A stretch of 64,000 bases of DNA from Methanobrevibacter ruminantium M1 (GCF_000024185.1 NC_013790.1:1015501-1079500); one strand, 5' to 3'; numbered from the stretch's first letter, positions 45,745-55,352 are shown. The notes: generated by a model not told the origin, from the sequence alone. Translations and numbers: made by a program.

Positions 45745-46896
45745 ATGTCCTATCAAGAAAATAATGCATCTGACAAGTCTCTTCAAGATAAAGATATGAA
45801 AGCGAAGCAGCGCCAAGATAGAATTGTTAAGACAAGCATAATAGGTATTGTTGTAAATCTAATACTTGTTGCCTTCAAGGCCACAATCGGAATTCTTGTA
45901 AATTCCATTGCAATCACTTTGGATGCAGTAAACAATCTAACTGATGCCTTATCCTCCATAATAACTATTATTGGAGCTAAGCTTGCAGGCAGGGCTCCAG
46001 ATAAGGAGCATCCTTACGGATACGGCCGTATTGAATATTTTGCATCTGTAATTATTGCAGCTATCGTTCTTTGGGCGGGAATCACTGCATTGATGGAATC
46101 ATGGCCAAAGATCTTTAATCCTGATGTTACAAGCTATACTACAGTTTCATTAGTCATCGTTGCAGTGGCAGTTGCTGTAAAATTCATATTGGGGCGCTAC
46201 GTTAAGAATGTTGGAGAGGAAATCAATTCACAGGCATTGGTTGCATCTGGAAGCGATGCGTTCTTTGATGCCATATTGTCATTTTCCACTTTGATTGCAG
46301 CTTTAGTCTCCATATTCTTCCATATTTCTCTAGAAGGGATCTTGGGAGTGATCATTTCCATTGTAATCATTAAGGCAAGTATAGATATGCTAAAGGAAAC
46401 TGTTGACAGCATGATTGGAGAAAGAGTGGATTCAAAGCTTAGTCGCGATATAAAGGAGGCAATTTGTGAATTTCCTCAAGTCTATGGAGCATATGGCTTG
46501 AGCCTGCATAACTATGGTCCAGATAGCATGGAGGGTTCTGTTCATATTGAAGTGGATGACAGCCTAACAGCTTTAGAGATACATAATCTAACTCGCTTGA
46601 TTTCAATGAAAATATTTAATGAGTTTTCCATAATATTGACAGTAGGAATCTATGCTAGAAATGACGATTTTAAGGATATTAGAAATGACCTTTATGAAAT
46701 CACCTCCAAATATGATGAGGTCATAGAAATACATGGATTTTTAGCCTATCCTGAAGAGAAGCTGATAACCTTTGACATAATTGTGGATTTTGATGCTGAC
46801 CGTGAGGAAGTTAAAGATAAGATTTTAGATGAAATCAAGTCATTGCATCCTGATTTTACTTATTGCATGATAGATGATTATGATTTGAGTGATTAA
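45745..46896 (+). CDS. Cation diffusion facilitator transporter
   Basis: A 383-residue membrane protein of the CDF family, which exports divalent metals (Zn, Mn, Fe, Co) in exchange for protons. Six helices span about residues 28-220. The metal site is visible as LDAVNNLTD in helix 2 and GSDAFFDA in helix 5, where the common His is replaced by Asn or Ser, so the metal preference may differ. Conserved HPYGYGRIEYFA sits between. The C-terminal cytoplasmic domain is longer than usual. There is no ribosome binding site; a TTTATATGG box at 45715-45723 lies about 25 bases before the ATG, so the mRNA is probably leaderless. Confidence 0.9.
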   Translation: MSYQENNASDKSLQDKDMKAKQRQDRIVKTSIIGIVVNLILVAFKATIGILVNSIAITLDAVNNLTDALSSIITIIGAKLAGRAPDKEHPYGYGRIEYFASVIIAAIVLWAGITALMESWPKIFNPDVTSYTTVSLVIVAVAVAVKFILGRYVKNVGEEINSQALVASGSDAFFDAILSFSTLIAALVSIFFHISLEGILGVIISIVIIKASIDMLKETVDSMIGERVDSKLSRDIKEAICEFPQVYGAYGLSLHNYGPDSMEGSVHIEVDDSLTALEIHNLTRLISMKIFNEFSIILTVGIYARNDDFKDIRNDLYEITSKYDEVIEIHGFLAYPEEKLITFDIIVDFDADREEVKDKILDEIKSLHPDFTYCMIDDYDLSD

Positions 46897-46940
46897 CTTA
46901 TATATCTTCTCTTTTTTTTAATTTTATCTTATTTTTATAA

Positions 46941-47076
46941 CTTTAAGACAATCTTTTTATTATCATAAAATCTTGCTTTAAGGCAATCTTTTTATAGTTA
47001 AAAAATCTGGCTTTAGACAATCTTTTTATTATCCTAAAATCTTGCTTTAAGGCAATCTTTTTATAGTTAAAAAAAT
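46941..47076. repeat. 70-bp direct repeat, two copies
   Basis: TTTA(A)GACAATCTTTTTATTATC starts copies at about 46942 and 47012. Each contains an inner half-repeat (AAGGCAATCTTTTTATAG), so the unit is itself a degenerate 35-base doublet. The rest of the 46897-47243 gap is AT-rich, with AGGTGA for the next gene. Confidence 0.85.
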
Positions 47077-47243
47077 CAAATATAAAACTTTATAAAATGT
47101 TAAATTTAAATATTAATAATAGTTAATATACTATATTAATTAATATTTTAAAAGCTATTTTTTATATTAAATCCCTATTTGGGTTTTATTTTAATAAAAA
47201 ATATTTTTTAAGAGCTTTTTTAAAAAATCTAAGAGGTGAAAAT

Positions 47244-48158
47244 ATGATTATCGTTCGCGGTTCTGTAAACAGAAAAGAGTACACCAGCCGTTTTTCAAAG
47301 GGCATTCTCTCTCGATCACTTATTCGTTCTGAATTAAGCCCAGATAAGGCATATGAATTTGCCTCTAGAATCGAAGAGGATTTGAAAAACAAGGGAGTCA
47401 CTGAAATAACTACAGATGAGATTGCTGATATTGTAGTTAAGCTCCTTGATGAGGAGGAAGAAAAATCAGTCTCTGAAAGATATCTCAATTGGAGAAAGGT
47501 CCGTGAAGCTAAAGATCCTCTAATCATATTGATTGGAGGAGCATCTGGAGTTGGAACATCTTCAATGGCTTTTGAAATATCCAACAGATTGGGTATTAAG
47601 ACCATGATAAGCACAGACATGATTCGCGAAGTCATGCGAAAGATTGTATCTGAAGACTTGAGCCCTGTAATTCATGAATCCTCATTTTTAGCCTATAGAT
47701 CTATGAAAGTAGCTCCTCCGCCAGAGTTTGACTTTGTATTGGCTGGTTTTAAAGACCAGGTTGCAACTGTAAGCGTCGGTGTGGAGGCTGTTATCGAAAG
47801 GGCATTAAAGGAAGGAATAAGTATTATTATAGAGGGAGTGCATATAGTTCCGGGATTTATTCGAAAGGAATTGATGGAAAAGGATAATATTGTCATGTTT
47901 ACATTGACCTTAAGCGATGAGGAGATGCATAAGAACAGATTCTACTCTCGTTGCGGAGACATTTGGAATAACAGGCCTCTTGAAAAGTATATGGGTAACT
48001 TTGAGGCAATCAGAAAGACAAATGCCTATCTGGAAGATCAGGCAAGAAAGGAAGGCACTCCTATAATTGACAATATTGATGTAATAACAACTGTTGACTT
48101 TATAATTGAAACATTGACTGAAACATATGGAGGAATGAAACATGTTAGAAAAGACTAA
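47244..48158 (+). CDS. pgk2: 2-phosphoglycerate kinase
   Basis: A 304-residue kinase that makes 2,3-diphosphoglycerate from 2-phosphoglycerate, the first step towards cyclic 2,3-diphosphoglycerate, an osmolyte and phosphate store of Methanobacteriales. The N-terminal 90 residues form an ATP-cone-like helical domain (SRSLIRSELSPDKAYEFASRI). The P-loop GGASGVGTSS is at 98-107, followed by STDMIREVMR and IIIEGVHIVPGF. AGGTGA lies before the ATG. The 3' end overlaps the CBS gene by 17 bases. Confidence 0.9.
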   Translation: MIIVRGSVNRKEYTSRFSKGILSRSLIRSELSPDKAYEFASRIEEDLKNKGVTEITTDEIADIVVKLLDEEEEKSVSERYLNWRKVREAKDPLIILIGGASGVGTSSMAFEISNRLGIKTMISTDMIREVMRKIVSEDLSPVIHESSFLAYRSMKVAPPPEFDFVLAGFKDQVATVSVGVEAVIERALKEGISIIIEGVHIVPGFIRKELMEKDNIVMFTLTLSDEEMHKNRFYSRCGDIWNNRPLEKYMGNFEAIRKTNAYLEDQARKEGTPIIDNIDVITTVDFIIETLTETYGGMKHVRKD

Positions 48159-48540
48159 AGTAAAGGATCTGATGAGCAAGGATGTTCTTACAGTGGAATT
48201 GGATGAAGCTACTGTATTTGCATTTGAGAAACTGATGAAGCATAAGATAAGCGCAATGCCTGTTGTCGATGAAGACGGCAAGATGGTAGGAATTGTAACT
48301 GCAACCGACTTAGGACATAACTTGATTTTAGACAAGTATCAATATGGTACTAAGGTAAAGGATGTTATGGTAACTGATGTTGCATACGTTTCATCTGACT
48401 GCACAATTAAGGAAGCCATTTCTGTAATGTTTGAAAAGGCTCCTGGAGACAGCATCATCAATCAATTGCCTGTCTTGGACAATGGCGAGCTTGTTGGAAT
48501 CATATCCGATGGGGACATAATTAAAATCCTTAAGGAATAA
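48142..48540 (+). CDS. Two-CBS-domain protein
   Basis: A 132-residue protein made of two CBS domains: VKDLMSKDVLTVELDEATV ... ISAMPVVDEDGKMVGIVTATDL and VKDVMVTDVAYVSSDCTIKEA ... LPVLDNGELVGIISDGDI. Such pairs bind adenine nucleotides and act as energy or ligand sensors. Overlap with pgk2 suggests it regulates or senses the state of diphosphoglycerate metabolism; this is inference from position. No further domain is seen. Confidence 0.92.
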   Translation: MLEKTKVKDLMSKDVLTVELDEATVFAFEKLMKHKISAMPVVDEDGKMVGIVTATDLGHNLILDKYQYGTKVKDVMVTDVAYVSSDCTIKEAISVMFEKAPGDSIINQLPVLDNGELVGIISDGDIIKILKE

Positions 48541-48542
48541 TT

Positions 48543-48575
48543 ATAGTTTTAGTCAACTATAGTTATTCTTGTTCT
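48543..48575 (+). terminator. Hairpin terminator after the CBS gene
   Basis: ATAGTT (48543-48548) pairs with AACTAT (48555-48560), followed by T-rich sequence. Confidence 0.5.
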
Positions 48576-48602
48576 ATTTTTTAATCCACTAATTTTTATT
48601 TC

Positions 48603-48725
48603 CTTTTGTTTGTTTTAATTCATTATGCTTTTTTTTTAATTTTATTATTCTTTTGGTTTGTTTTAATTCATTATGCTTTTTTTTAATTTTTATTATTCTT
48701 TTGGTTTGTTTTAATTCATTATACT
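48603..48725. repeat. 48-bp tandem repeat, three copies
   Basis: CTTTTG(G)TTTGTTTTAATTC starts copies at about 48603, 48650 and 48698. It lies between the CBS gene and the SRP RNA promoter. Confidence 0.85.
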
Positions 48726-48822
48726 GATTAACCGCCTTAAAATTCTTAAGTTTAATATAATCAAAAGTTTGGAAATCTAATTTTGTGGCATAAGTTTATA
48801 TAAGAGTAAATAGATATTATAT

Positions 48823-49130
48823 AGTGGCTAGACTGGAGGGTTAGGAGTCCTCTGTAAGCACAAATCTCCTATGGTGTGGTCGAAATTTAGGAGGCGGCTT
48901 TTGGATTTAATTAAGGCCTAAAAGGCTGATATAGAAGCTTCGTCCTGCAGGATCAATGGTGATAGAAGGATTACTGGAGGGTAATTCTTAACTGTCTTTA
49001 TTGTGGGAACGTGTCAGGCCTGGAAAGGAGCAGCTCTACCATTTACAGCTGATGCTTGTAGAACCGCGAGGTGGAGTTAGTCTTTTAGATAACCTTGATT
49101 GATGAAAATTGTCCACTCCTTTATGTGCCG
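48823..49130 (+). ncRNA. ffs: Signal recognition particle 7S RNA
   Basis: About 308 bases of GC-richer sequence in AT-rich surroundings. Helix 8 is clear: GTGTCAGGCC at 49011-49020 followed by TGGAAAGGAGCAGC with the GGAA-type loop (49021-49034) and the return strand. The long 5' and 3' halves can pair as helix 5. An AGTTTATATAAG box at 48792-48803 sits about 25 bases upstream. The RNA guides ribosomes making secreted proteins to the membrane with SRP54 and SRP19. Ends are estimated to within about 10 bases. Confidence 0.92.
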
Positions 49131-49274
49131 TTTGAATTATTTTTCTAACTGCTTTTTTAAGGAATTTATAAAAAAATTAGAGAATATTGCAGTAAAAAGA
49201 AAAAGTATATATACTAAGTTTTAACATAATAATTAATAATTGCATTTTATGTGATTACTATTTTTCATTTGTAT

Positions 49275-49358
49275 GTCGGGATGGCCCAGCCTGGTACGGC
49301 GTCGGACTGCTAATCCGATGATCAATAGATCGCCGGGGTTCAAATCCCCGTCCCGGCG
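49275..49358 (+). tRNA. tRNA-Ser (anticodon GCU)
   Basis: The acceptor stem pairs GTCGGGA (49275-49281) with TCCCGGC (49351-49357), with one U-G pair, and G as discriminator. The anticodon arm is TCGGA, CTGCTAA, TCCGA, giving GCU. The variable arm is long (GATC AATA GATC), as in serine tRNAs, and the T arm is CGGGG TTCAAAT CCCCG. CCA is not encoded. A TATATATA box is at about 49205. Confidence 0.97.
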
Positions 49359-49614
49359 CTTTTTCAATTTTCTTATCTATTTTTGTAAATTTATTATCAA
49401 TTTATTATTCTTTCACGTTTTATTAAATTTTAAGCTATTTTTAACTATTGAAAGACTATGATTTTAATTGTTTGATTTTAAAAAAAAGAAAAAAGTGATT
49501 TTAATTAATTTTCCTAAAAATAAATATTTGTATTAAATAGTAATTATCTTTTAGAGATTTAATTAATTAAAATCAAATAAAGAACTTATTTTATAAAAAG
49601 AATGTCAATAACGA

Positions 49615-51633
49615 TTAGAAACTAATTGAACTGTATTTTCCAACTAATTTATAGCTATTCACATTCCAATTCTTTACAACACCAAATTTATTTCTATTGC
49701 TTGTCGCATCAGCTACAACCCATGTATTGCCAACCAATACTTGAGCCCAAACATGCCCTGAAACATATCCTGAAGAGAATTTACAGTTGTTTGCATTAAC
49801 ATATCTTGCAGGAAGTCCTGCTGCTCTGGATAATGCAACAATCAGGTGTGCATGATCAACACAGTTTCCTCCTCTGGTTTGCAGTGTTTTTAATGCACCT
49901 TTTTTAGTGTTTCTGTACTTTTCGTATCCGATATTGTCACGAACCCAATTGAAAATCTTTTCTCCTTTCTTATAATCGCTTTTAAGTTTAGAGGTAAGAG
50001 TATTTGCTAAAGTTTTAATTGCTTTGTTGGTTACTTGACAATTCTTACCAACAGCCAAATACTTTTTTAGAGATTCTCCAAGATATTTATCGTTTAATAC
50101 AGAAGTACTCAGATATTTGCTATTTGAAGAACTTTTTGCAGTAGTGCTTGTGTTGTTTTTAGCACTTGTGTTGGTTTTGCTACTGCTTGTATTTACCTTC
50201 TTTGCACTGCTTGTGTTGTTTTTAGTGCTAGTAGTGTTAGTTTTCTTTGCACTGCTTGTGTTGTTTTTAGTGCTAGTAGTGTTAGTTTTCTTTGCACTGC
50301 TTGTGTTGTTTTTAGTGCTAGTAGTGTTAGTTTTCTTTGTACTGTTTGTATCTATCTTTTTTGTGCTTGTAGTGTTGGTTTTCTTTGTGCTTGTAGTGTT
50401 GGTTTTTTTAGCACTTCCAGAATTAGTGTTCTTTCCACTATTTGTATTGTCTTTAGCACTGATTTTCACATTTACAGTTGAAGAACTGCTTATTTGAACA
50501 TTTACCTTGCTAGAATTAACGGTAACTGTGTTCTTTTTAGTGCCGGTTGTAGACAGAACTTTGTTAGTGGGATTCAATTTATTTTCTATATTGTTTAAAA
50601 TAGATTTTATTGAATCTAAAGTGCTTTCGACTAAGCTTTTGTTATTGTTAGTGCTAGTTGCAGTAGGATTGGTCTTTTTAGTACTGGTTGTGTTGGTTTT
50701 CTTAGCACTTGTACTGTTTGTCTTAGTACTGCTTGTGTTGGTTTTTTTAGTGCTGGTACTGTTTACCTTTTTACTGCTGTCAATCTTTTGCTTCATTTTG
50801 TTTAAATCTAAGTCATTTAACTTAATGGAGCTAGGTAATTTGCCGCTTTTGTTATATTGGTCTAAGCATTTGCTAAATACCAAAATCAATTGGTTACGTG
50901 GTATATTGCCTTTAGATGATGCAATCCAATTAGGAGCTCTATGATTCTTTTCAATGAAGCTAACTGTTTTCTTAGCTACTTGTACATATTCAGTTTTATT
51001 TATAGTTCCGTTAACTGATTTACAGTCAGTATTGCTGTAATTTGTGATTAGCTTATCTTTAATTTCCACTTTTGTTTTGGAAATATTGCTTACAGCCTTA
51101 GAAACCAAATACAAATATTCCGGAGATTTGTATTTCTTTTTGCTGATTGTAATTGGTTCCTGTAGCTTAGCGTTTTTCTCAACATAAGCCATATAACTGC
51201 TTGAGCTTTTTGCTAAAGTCTGAGTGTTTATGGTAGTTGTGTTTTGAGTGGCTTTCTTAGTGCTAGAACTATTTGCTGTTGTTTTTGTAGCGGTACTTTT
51301 AGTAGTATTGCTTTTTGTAGCATTTGTTTTAGTTGTGCTTTTGCTTGTGCTTTTAGTATTGCTTGCTTTTGCAGCGCCTGTCTGTTTAACATCATTGCTT
51401 TCAGCTTTTTTCATATCTGTTAACTTAACAGTATTGGTTGTTTTCTTATTGCTTAAAGCATTTGATTTCAGGGATTTTTGACTTGAATCTTTGTGTAAAT
51501 CACAATTAATCATCTCATCACTGTCAAATCCATCATTAGCGTAGTTAATATTATCCAAACTTTGAGCACAAACGCTGTTTAAAGTAAAACAGATTAGTAT
51601 CATCAAAGTTAGGAAAAGGATCTTTTTCCTCAT
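49615..51633 (-). CDS. Secreted Thr/Lys/Asn-rich surface protein with pseudomurein-peptidase (C71/transglutaminase-like) domain
   Basis: A 672-residue protein. ATG 51633 follows GAGGTG. The signal peptide is MRKKILFLTLMILICFTLNSVCA. A Lys/Ser/Thr/Asn-rich stretch follows. A pseudomurein-binding-like region then covers about 165-280 (PEYLYLVSKAVSNI, YVQVAKKTVSFIEKNHRAPNW, LPSSIKL). Next is a long low-complexity spacer with three exact 45-base repeats at about 50201-50335. The C-terminal 130 residues carry Cys in GGNCVDHAHL, His in SGHVWAQ and Asp in WVVADAT, the Cys-His-Asp triad shared by transglutaminase-like folds and the phage enzymes PeiW and PeiP that cut pseudomurein cross-links. It is probably a wall-bound autolysin or wall-modifying enzyme. 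Plus-strand open frames opposite are mirror artefacts. Confidence 0.85.
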   Translation of the reverse strand: MRKKILFLTLMILICFTLNSVCAQSLDNINYANDGFDSDEMINCDLHKDSSQKSLKSNALSNKKTTNTVKLTDMKKAESNDVKQTGAAKASNTKSTSKSTTKTNATKSNTTKSTATKTTANSSSTKKATQNTTTINTQTLAKSSSSYMAYVEKNAKLQEPITISKKKYKSPEYLYLVSKAVSNISKTKVEIKDKLITNYSNTDCKSVNGTINKTEYVQVAKKTVSFIEKNHRAPNWIASSKGNIPRNQLILVFSKCLDQYNKSGKLPSSIKLNDLDLNKMKQKIDSSKKVNSTSTKKTNTSSTKTNSTSAKKTNTTSTKKTNPTATSTNNNKSLVESTLDSIKSILNNIENKLNPTNKVLSTTGTKKNTVTVNSSKVNVQISSSSTVNVKISAKDNTNSGKNTNSGSAKKTNTTSTKKTNTTSTKKIDTNSTKKTNTTSTKNNTSSAKKTNTTSTKNNTSSAKKTNTTSTKNNTSSAKKVNTSSSKTNTSAKNNTSTTAKSSSNSKYLSTSVLNDKYLGESLKKYLAVGKNCQVTNKAIKTLANTLTSKLKSDYKKGEKIFNWVRDNIGYEKYRNTKKGALKTLQTRGGNCVDHAHLIVALSRAAGLPARYVNANNCKFSSGYVSGHVWAQVLVGNTWVVADATSNRNKFGVVKNWNVNSYKLVGKYSSISF

Positions 51634-52163
51634 TAATAACACCTCACTTTAATTCAAATTCTATTTTACTATTATTCCTCTATTAAAAAAATCTATCTAG
51701 ATTAAAAATATAAGCGTAATAAAAATTATTTTAATGCTTTATTCTTAATTTAAAGATAGATAATCATTAATTAGTCTTTTAATATTTATAAAACTATTTG
51801 AGATGCGATTTTGTGCAAAATCACACTTTCTTAGTTGTGTTTTTTCATTTTTGTGTTATTTTTCTTTTTCATTTTTTCATTTTTATTTTAATTCACTTTT
51901 GTGTTATTTTTCTTTTTCATAAAATCATTTTTTCATTTTTATGCATTTGTTTTATTTCATTTTTTCACTTTTTCATCTTTTACAAAATTACACAAAAACA
52001 TTTTTGTGTTTTTGTGCAAAATCACAAAAATGCAAAAGTGAAAAATGATTAATAAACTAAAATTTATTATATTTGTATTTACAAAATTTATATTGATTTT
52101 AAAAAAGACAATTCATTTCAAGTATTCACATATTTATTTTTAAAAAACTAAAGGACCAATAGC
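51634..52163. other. Intergenic region with repeated TTTTGTGCAAAATCAC and a hairpin
   Basis: No gene is convincing, despite an open frame at 51798. TTTTGTGCAAAATCAC occurs at 51809-51824 and again at 52010-52025, framing T-rich DNA with CATTTTT and TTTTGTGTTATTTTTC runs. CACAAAAACA and TGTTTTTGTG form a perfect hairpin near 51990-52016. Confidence 0.6.
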
Positions 52164-53837
52164 ATGTTTTATGAAAAGAATTTAATCAAGAAAAATCCAT
52201 TAAGAGTGGATATAAGGTTTGGATTAGTCTATCCAAATGTATATAAAACTGCTATGAGCTCTTTAGGCTATCAAATCCTTTATAATTATGTAAATCTTAG
52301 AGAAAACACATATTGTGAAAGAATAATCTATCCCTCCTATCGCAGTTTGGAAACCAACAGCCCCTTAGGGGATTTCAACATAGTATCATTTTCCCTTCAA
52401 TATGAACAGGACTATTTCAATATTTTAGAAATTCTCCGTGATGCAAATATTCCTTTAAGGAGGGCTGATAGAACTTTAGAAGACCCATTAATAATTGCAG
52501 GCGGACCATGTGCCACTGCAAATCCGCTTCCATTGTCTGACTTTATAGACATTTTTGTTGTCGGTGAAGCGGAAGCTGTCTTAAACGATCTAATAGATAA
52601 CTATAATGAAAATAAAGACAAATTTACAAATAAAAACGAATTCCTATCCACTTTTTTAGACATTAAGGGCCTATATATATCTGAATTCAATAACAAAACA
52701 GATATTGCCTTGCTTGATGAGATGTCTGATGCCTACCATATAACATGTCCTATAATTACCGAAACCGATGATAAGGACCTTATTCCAGTCTTTTCAAATT
52801 CAATTCTATTGAATGTATCCAGGGCCTGCACAAGAGGATGCAGATTCTGCATGTCCAGCTATCTCTATAGGCCACTTAGGGAAACAGATCTTCAACAGTT
52901 GTTTGATATAGCAGAAGAAGCCCGTCAAAACACAGGATTGAATAAGATATCCCTAATAGGTGCAGCGGTTTCAGACTATTCCAAGGTCAATGAGCTTACT
53001 GAAGGGTTGAAGGATATGGGATTTCAGGTCTCCACACCCTCAATGAGAATAGAATCAATCACAAGGGAAACATTGGTATCGCTTAGAGAAAGCGGCCTTA
53101 AGACCTTGACAATAGCTCCTGAATCCATCTACCACCTTAGAAAAAGAATCAATAAGGACATTTCAGATGATGATGTATTCAGAGTAATCAAAGACGCTGT
53201 GGATTTAGGTTTTAATCTTAAATTGTATTTTTTAATTGGTTTGCCCTATGAGGATGAAGACGACATTAAAGAACTTGCATGTCTGATGAAGCAGATTGAT
53301 TCCATGAAGTATTTAATTGATTCAAATTTAAATGAATCCATTAAAAAGGAGGAAGTTTTAACTAAACATAAGTCAAAATCCTCTGGAAAAAAATCCAAGT
53401 CAAAGCAAAGGAAAAAGGCCAGGGTTTCAATAAAGTTCAGCGTCAATCCTGTTATACCAAAGCCTCACACTCCCCTTCAATGGGAAGGCTATGACATGAA
53501 GAGAATCAAGTCAAAGATAAAATATCTTAAGAAGAACTTAAAGGGATTGGACATTAAGTTTGACAGCGGAAAGATGGGATTGATTCAATATGTCCTATCC
53601 TGTGGGGATAGGGATATTGGAGATCTTTTAGAAGAGTCATTAAATAGAAAGATAAGCATTAAGGAGTGGAAGGAAAATGCTCCAAGCTATGAGATTGGGG
53701 ATAACTTACCTTGGGATTGTATTAATGTAAGTGTGAGCAAGGAGTTTTTAGAGTCTGAGTATGAGAAGATGAAAAGCGGAGAGCAGACTCCATGGTGTGA
53801 GGATGGCTATTGTTACGGTTGTGGGGCTTGTAATTAG
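52164..53837 (+). CDS. Radical SAM protein with B12-binding-like N-terminus
   Basis: A 557-residue protein. The N-terminal part (FGLVYPNVYKTAMSSLGYQIL, IVSFSLQYEQDYFNILEIL, IAGGPCATANPLPLSDFIDIFVVGEAE) resembles the B12-binding region of radical SAM enzymes but lacks a clear cobalamin DxHxxG. The radical SAM core carries RACTRGCRFCMSS with CxxxCxxC near residue 220, then a TIM-barrel-like region (KTLTIAPES, LYFLIGLPYEDEDD). A Lys/Ser-rich insert lies at about 395-420. The end has a Cys-rich tail, PWCEDGYCYGCGACN, a possible second cluster. The reaction is unknown. Confidence 0.85.
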   Translation: MFYEKNLIKKNPLRVDIRFGLVYPNVYKTAMSSLGYQILYNYVNLRENTYCERIIYPSYRSLETNSPLGDFNIVSFSLQYEQDYFNILEILRDANIPLRRADRTLEDPLIIAGGPCATANPLPLSDFIDIFVVGEAEAVLNDLIDNYNENKDKFTNKNEFLSTFLDIKGLYISEFNNKTDIALLDEMSDAYHITCPIITETDDKDLIPVFSNSILLNVSRACTRGCRFCMSSYLYRPLRETDLQQLFDIAEEARQNTGLNKISLIGAAVSDYSKVNELTEGLKDMGFQVSTPSMRIESITRETLVSLRESGLKTLTIAPESIYHLRKRINKDISDDDVFRVIKDAVDLGFNLKLYFLIGLPYEDEDDIKELACLMKQIDSMKYLIDSNLNESIKKEEVLTKHKSKSSGKKSKSKQRKKARVSIKFSVNPVIPKPHTPLQWEGYDMKRIKSKIKYLKKNLKGLDIKFDSGKMGLIQYVLSCGDRDIGDLLEESLNRKISIKEWKENAPSYEIGDNLPWDCINVSVSKEFLESEYEKMKSGEQTPWCEDGYCYGCGACN

Positions 53838-53917
53838 TTTCGAATGTTTTAATCCTTGTTTGAAGTGATCTTGATTAGTTTATCCAATTCTAATCCTTAT
53901 TTAAAAATTATTTTTTT

Positions 53918-54083
53918 TTCATTATGGTGGTTAAAAAGATTAATTTTAATTTTATTAAAAAATATATATTTTTTCATTTTGATGGTTAAAAAGATTAATT
54001 TTAATTTTATTAAAAAATATATATTTTTTCATTTTGATGGTTAAAAAGATTAATTTTAATTTTATTAAAAAATATATATTATT
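53918..54083. repeat. 55-bp tandem repeat, three copies
   Basis: TTAAAAAGATTAATTTTAAT recurs at 53931, 53986 and 54041, exactly 55 bases apart, with the flanking CATT(A/TT)(G)ATGG segment. An open frame over it (53856) is an artefact. The rest of the 53838-54236 gap is AT-rich promoter sequence, with GTGGTG before 54237. Confidence 0.9.
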
Positions 54084-54236
54084 AAGGACAATATTATAAT
54101 AGTAATAATTTTTTATAAAAATTTATTATTTGTATTGTTTGTGTGATTTATTAAAAAAATGTTTGTTTATTTATAAAAACTGTTTTAAACTAATATTGTG
54201 TGATTATATTTTTAAAAAATAAATTGTGGTGTTAAA

Positions 54237-55352
54237 ATGTTAAATCCGGCTAAGAGAGTTGAAGCAATAGAACTGTCTCAAATTAGAAAGATGTTTGAAG
54301 TGACCAATGAGAATGCAATCAATCTGGGAATCGGCGAACCTGATTTCAATGTTCCTGAAAATATTCGAGAGGCTATGAAGAAGTCAATCGATGATGGGTT
54401 CACCAAATACACTTCAAACAAGGGAATCATCGAGCTTAGAGAATCCATTGTTGAAAAGCTATCAAAGGACAATAATATCAAGACAGATTCTGAAAACATT
54501 ATAGTGACTACCGGTGCAAGCGAGGCATTGTACTGCTGTGCACAGGCCCTATTTGAAAAGGGAGACAATGTATTGGTTCCAAACCCTGGATTTCTCTCCT
54601 ATTACTCTGTTGTGAATCTGGCTGAAGCAAATATTGTTGAAGTCACAACTCCAATGGAAAATGAGTTTAAGATGAAGGTTGAGGATGTTCAGGAAAAATT
54701 GGATAAGAATACCAAGGCATTGATTATAAACTCTCCATCCAACCCTACCGGTGCGGTAATGGATAAGGAGGATGTCAAGGGAATTGCAGATTTGGCAACA
54801 GACCATGACTTCTATATCATTTCAGATGAGATCTATGAAAAGATAATCTTTGGAAGAAAGAACTATTCTCCTGCTGAATATTGTGACAATGTAATTACTC
54901 TTAACGGATTTTCAAAATCCTATGCAATGACTGGCCTTAGGATAGGATATATGGCAGCAAATGAGGAGATAACTGAAAATCTCCTTAAGGTTCATCAATA
55001 TTGCGTTGCCAATGCAACTTCAATTGCTCAAATGGGAGCTCTTGAAGCTCTTACAGGTCCTCAAGACTCTGTAGAAATGATGGCTAATGAGTTTTCAAGA
55101 CGAAGAGACTTGATAGTCTCCAGCTTGAATGATATGGGTTATCCTACTGTTAACTGTGAAGGGGCATTTTATGTCTTCCCTAAGGTGGAAAGGCCTATGG
55201 ACTTTGTAAAGAAGGCAGCAGAGGCTGGAGTCATTTCAGTTCCAGGTGCACCATTCGGAAGCCTTGGAGAGAATCATGTGAGAATGTCTTATGCTAATTC
55301 CTATGAGAATATTGAAAAGGCAATGGACATCTTAAGAGATTTGGAGTATTAG
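54237..55352 (+). CDS. Class I PLP-dependent aminotransferase
   Basis: A 371-residue fold-type I enzyme. IGEPDFNVPENIREAM, VTTGASEALYCC, NSPSNPTGAV, YIISDEIYEKI and GFSKSYAMTGLRIGY (with the PLP-binding Lys) are all present, and RMSYANS holds the substrate-carboxylate Arg near the C-terminus. It is an aspartate aminotransferase-like enzyme; the amino donor cannot be told from sequence alone. Single gene with no clear operon partner. Confidence 0.92.
   Translation: MLNPAKRVEAIELSQIRKMFEVTNENAINLGIGEPDFNVPENIREAMKKSIDDGFTKYTSNKGIIELRESIVEKLSKDNNIKTDSENIIVTTGASEALYCCAQALFEKGDNVLVPNPGFLSYYSVVNLAEANIVEVTTPMENEFKMKVEDVQEKLDKNTKALIINSPSNPTGAVMDKEDVKGIADLATDHDFYIISDEIYEKIIFGRKNYSPAEYCDNVITLNGFSKSYAMTGLRIGYMAANEEITENLLKVHQYCVANATSIAQMGALEALTGPQDSVEMMANEFSRRRDLIVSSLNDMGYPTVNCEGAFYVFPKVERPMDFVKKAAEAGVISVPGAPFGSLGENHVRMSYANSYENIEKAMDILRDLEY

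Noticed and set aside
50117-51481. Leu/Val-rich plus-strand open frames opposite the wall protein gene
   Set aside because: Mirror image of Thr/Lys/Ser/Asn low-complexity coding on the minus strand; no ribosome binding site.
51798-52052. 84-codon Phe/His-rich open frame
   Set aside because: Product of T-rich repeats in a gap between divergent genes; composition unlike any protein here, no ribosome binding site.
53856-54044. 62-codon open frame
   Set aside because: Lies over the 55-base tandem repeat and encodes repeated Phe/Ile runs.
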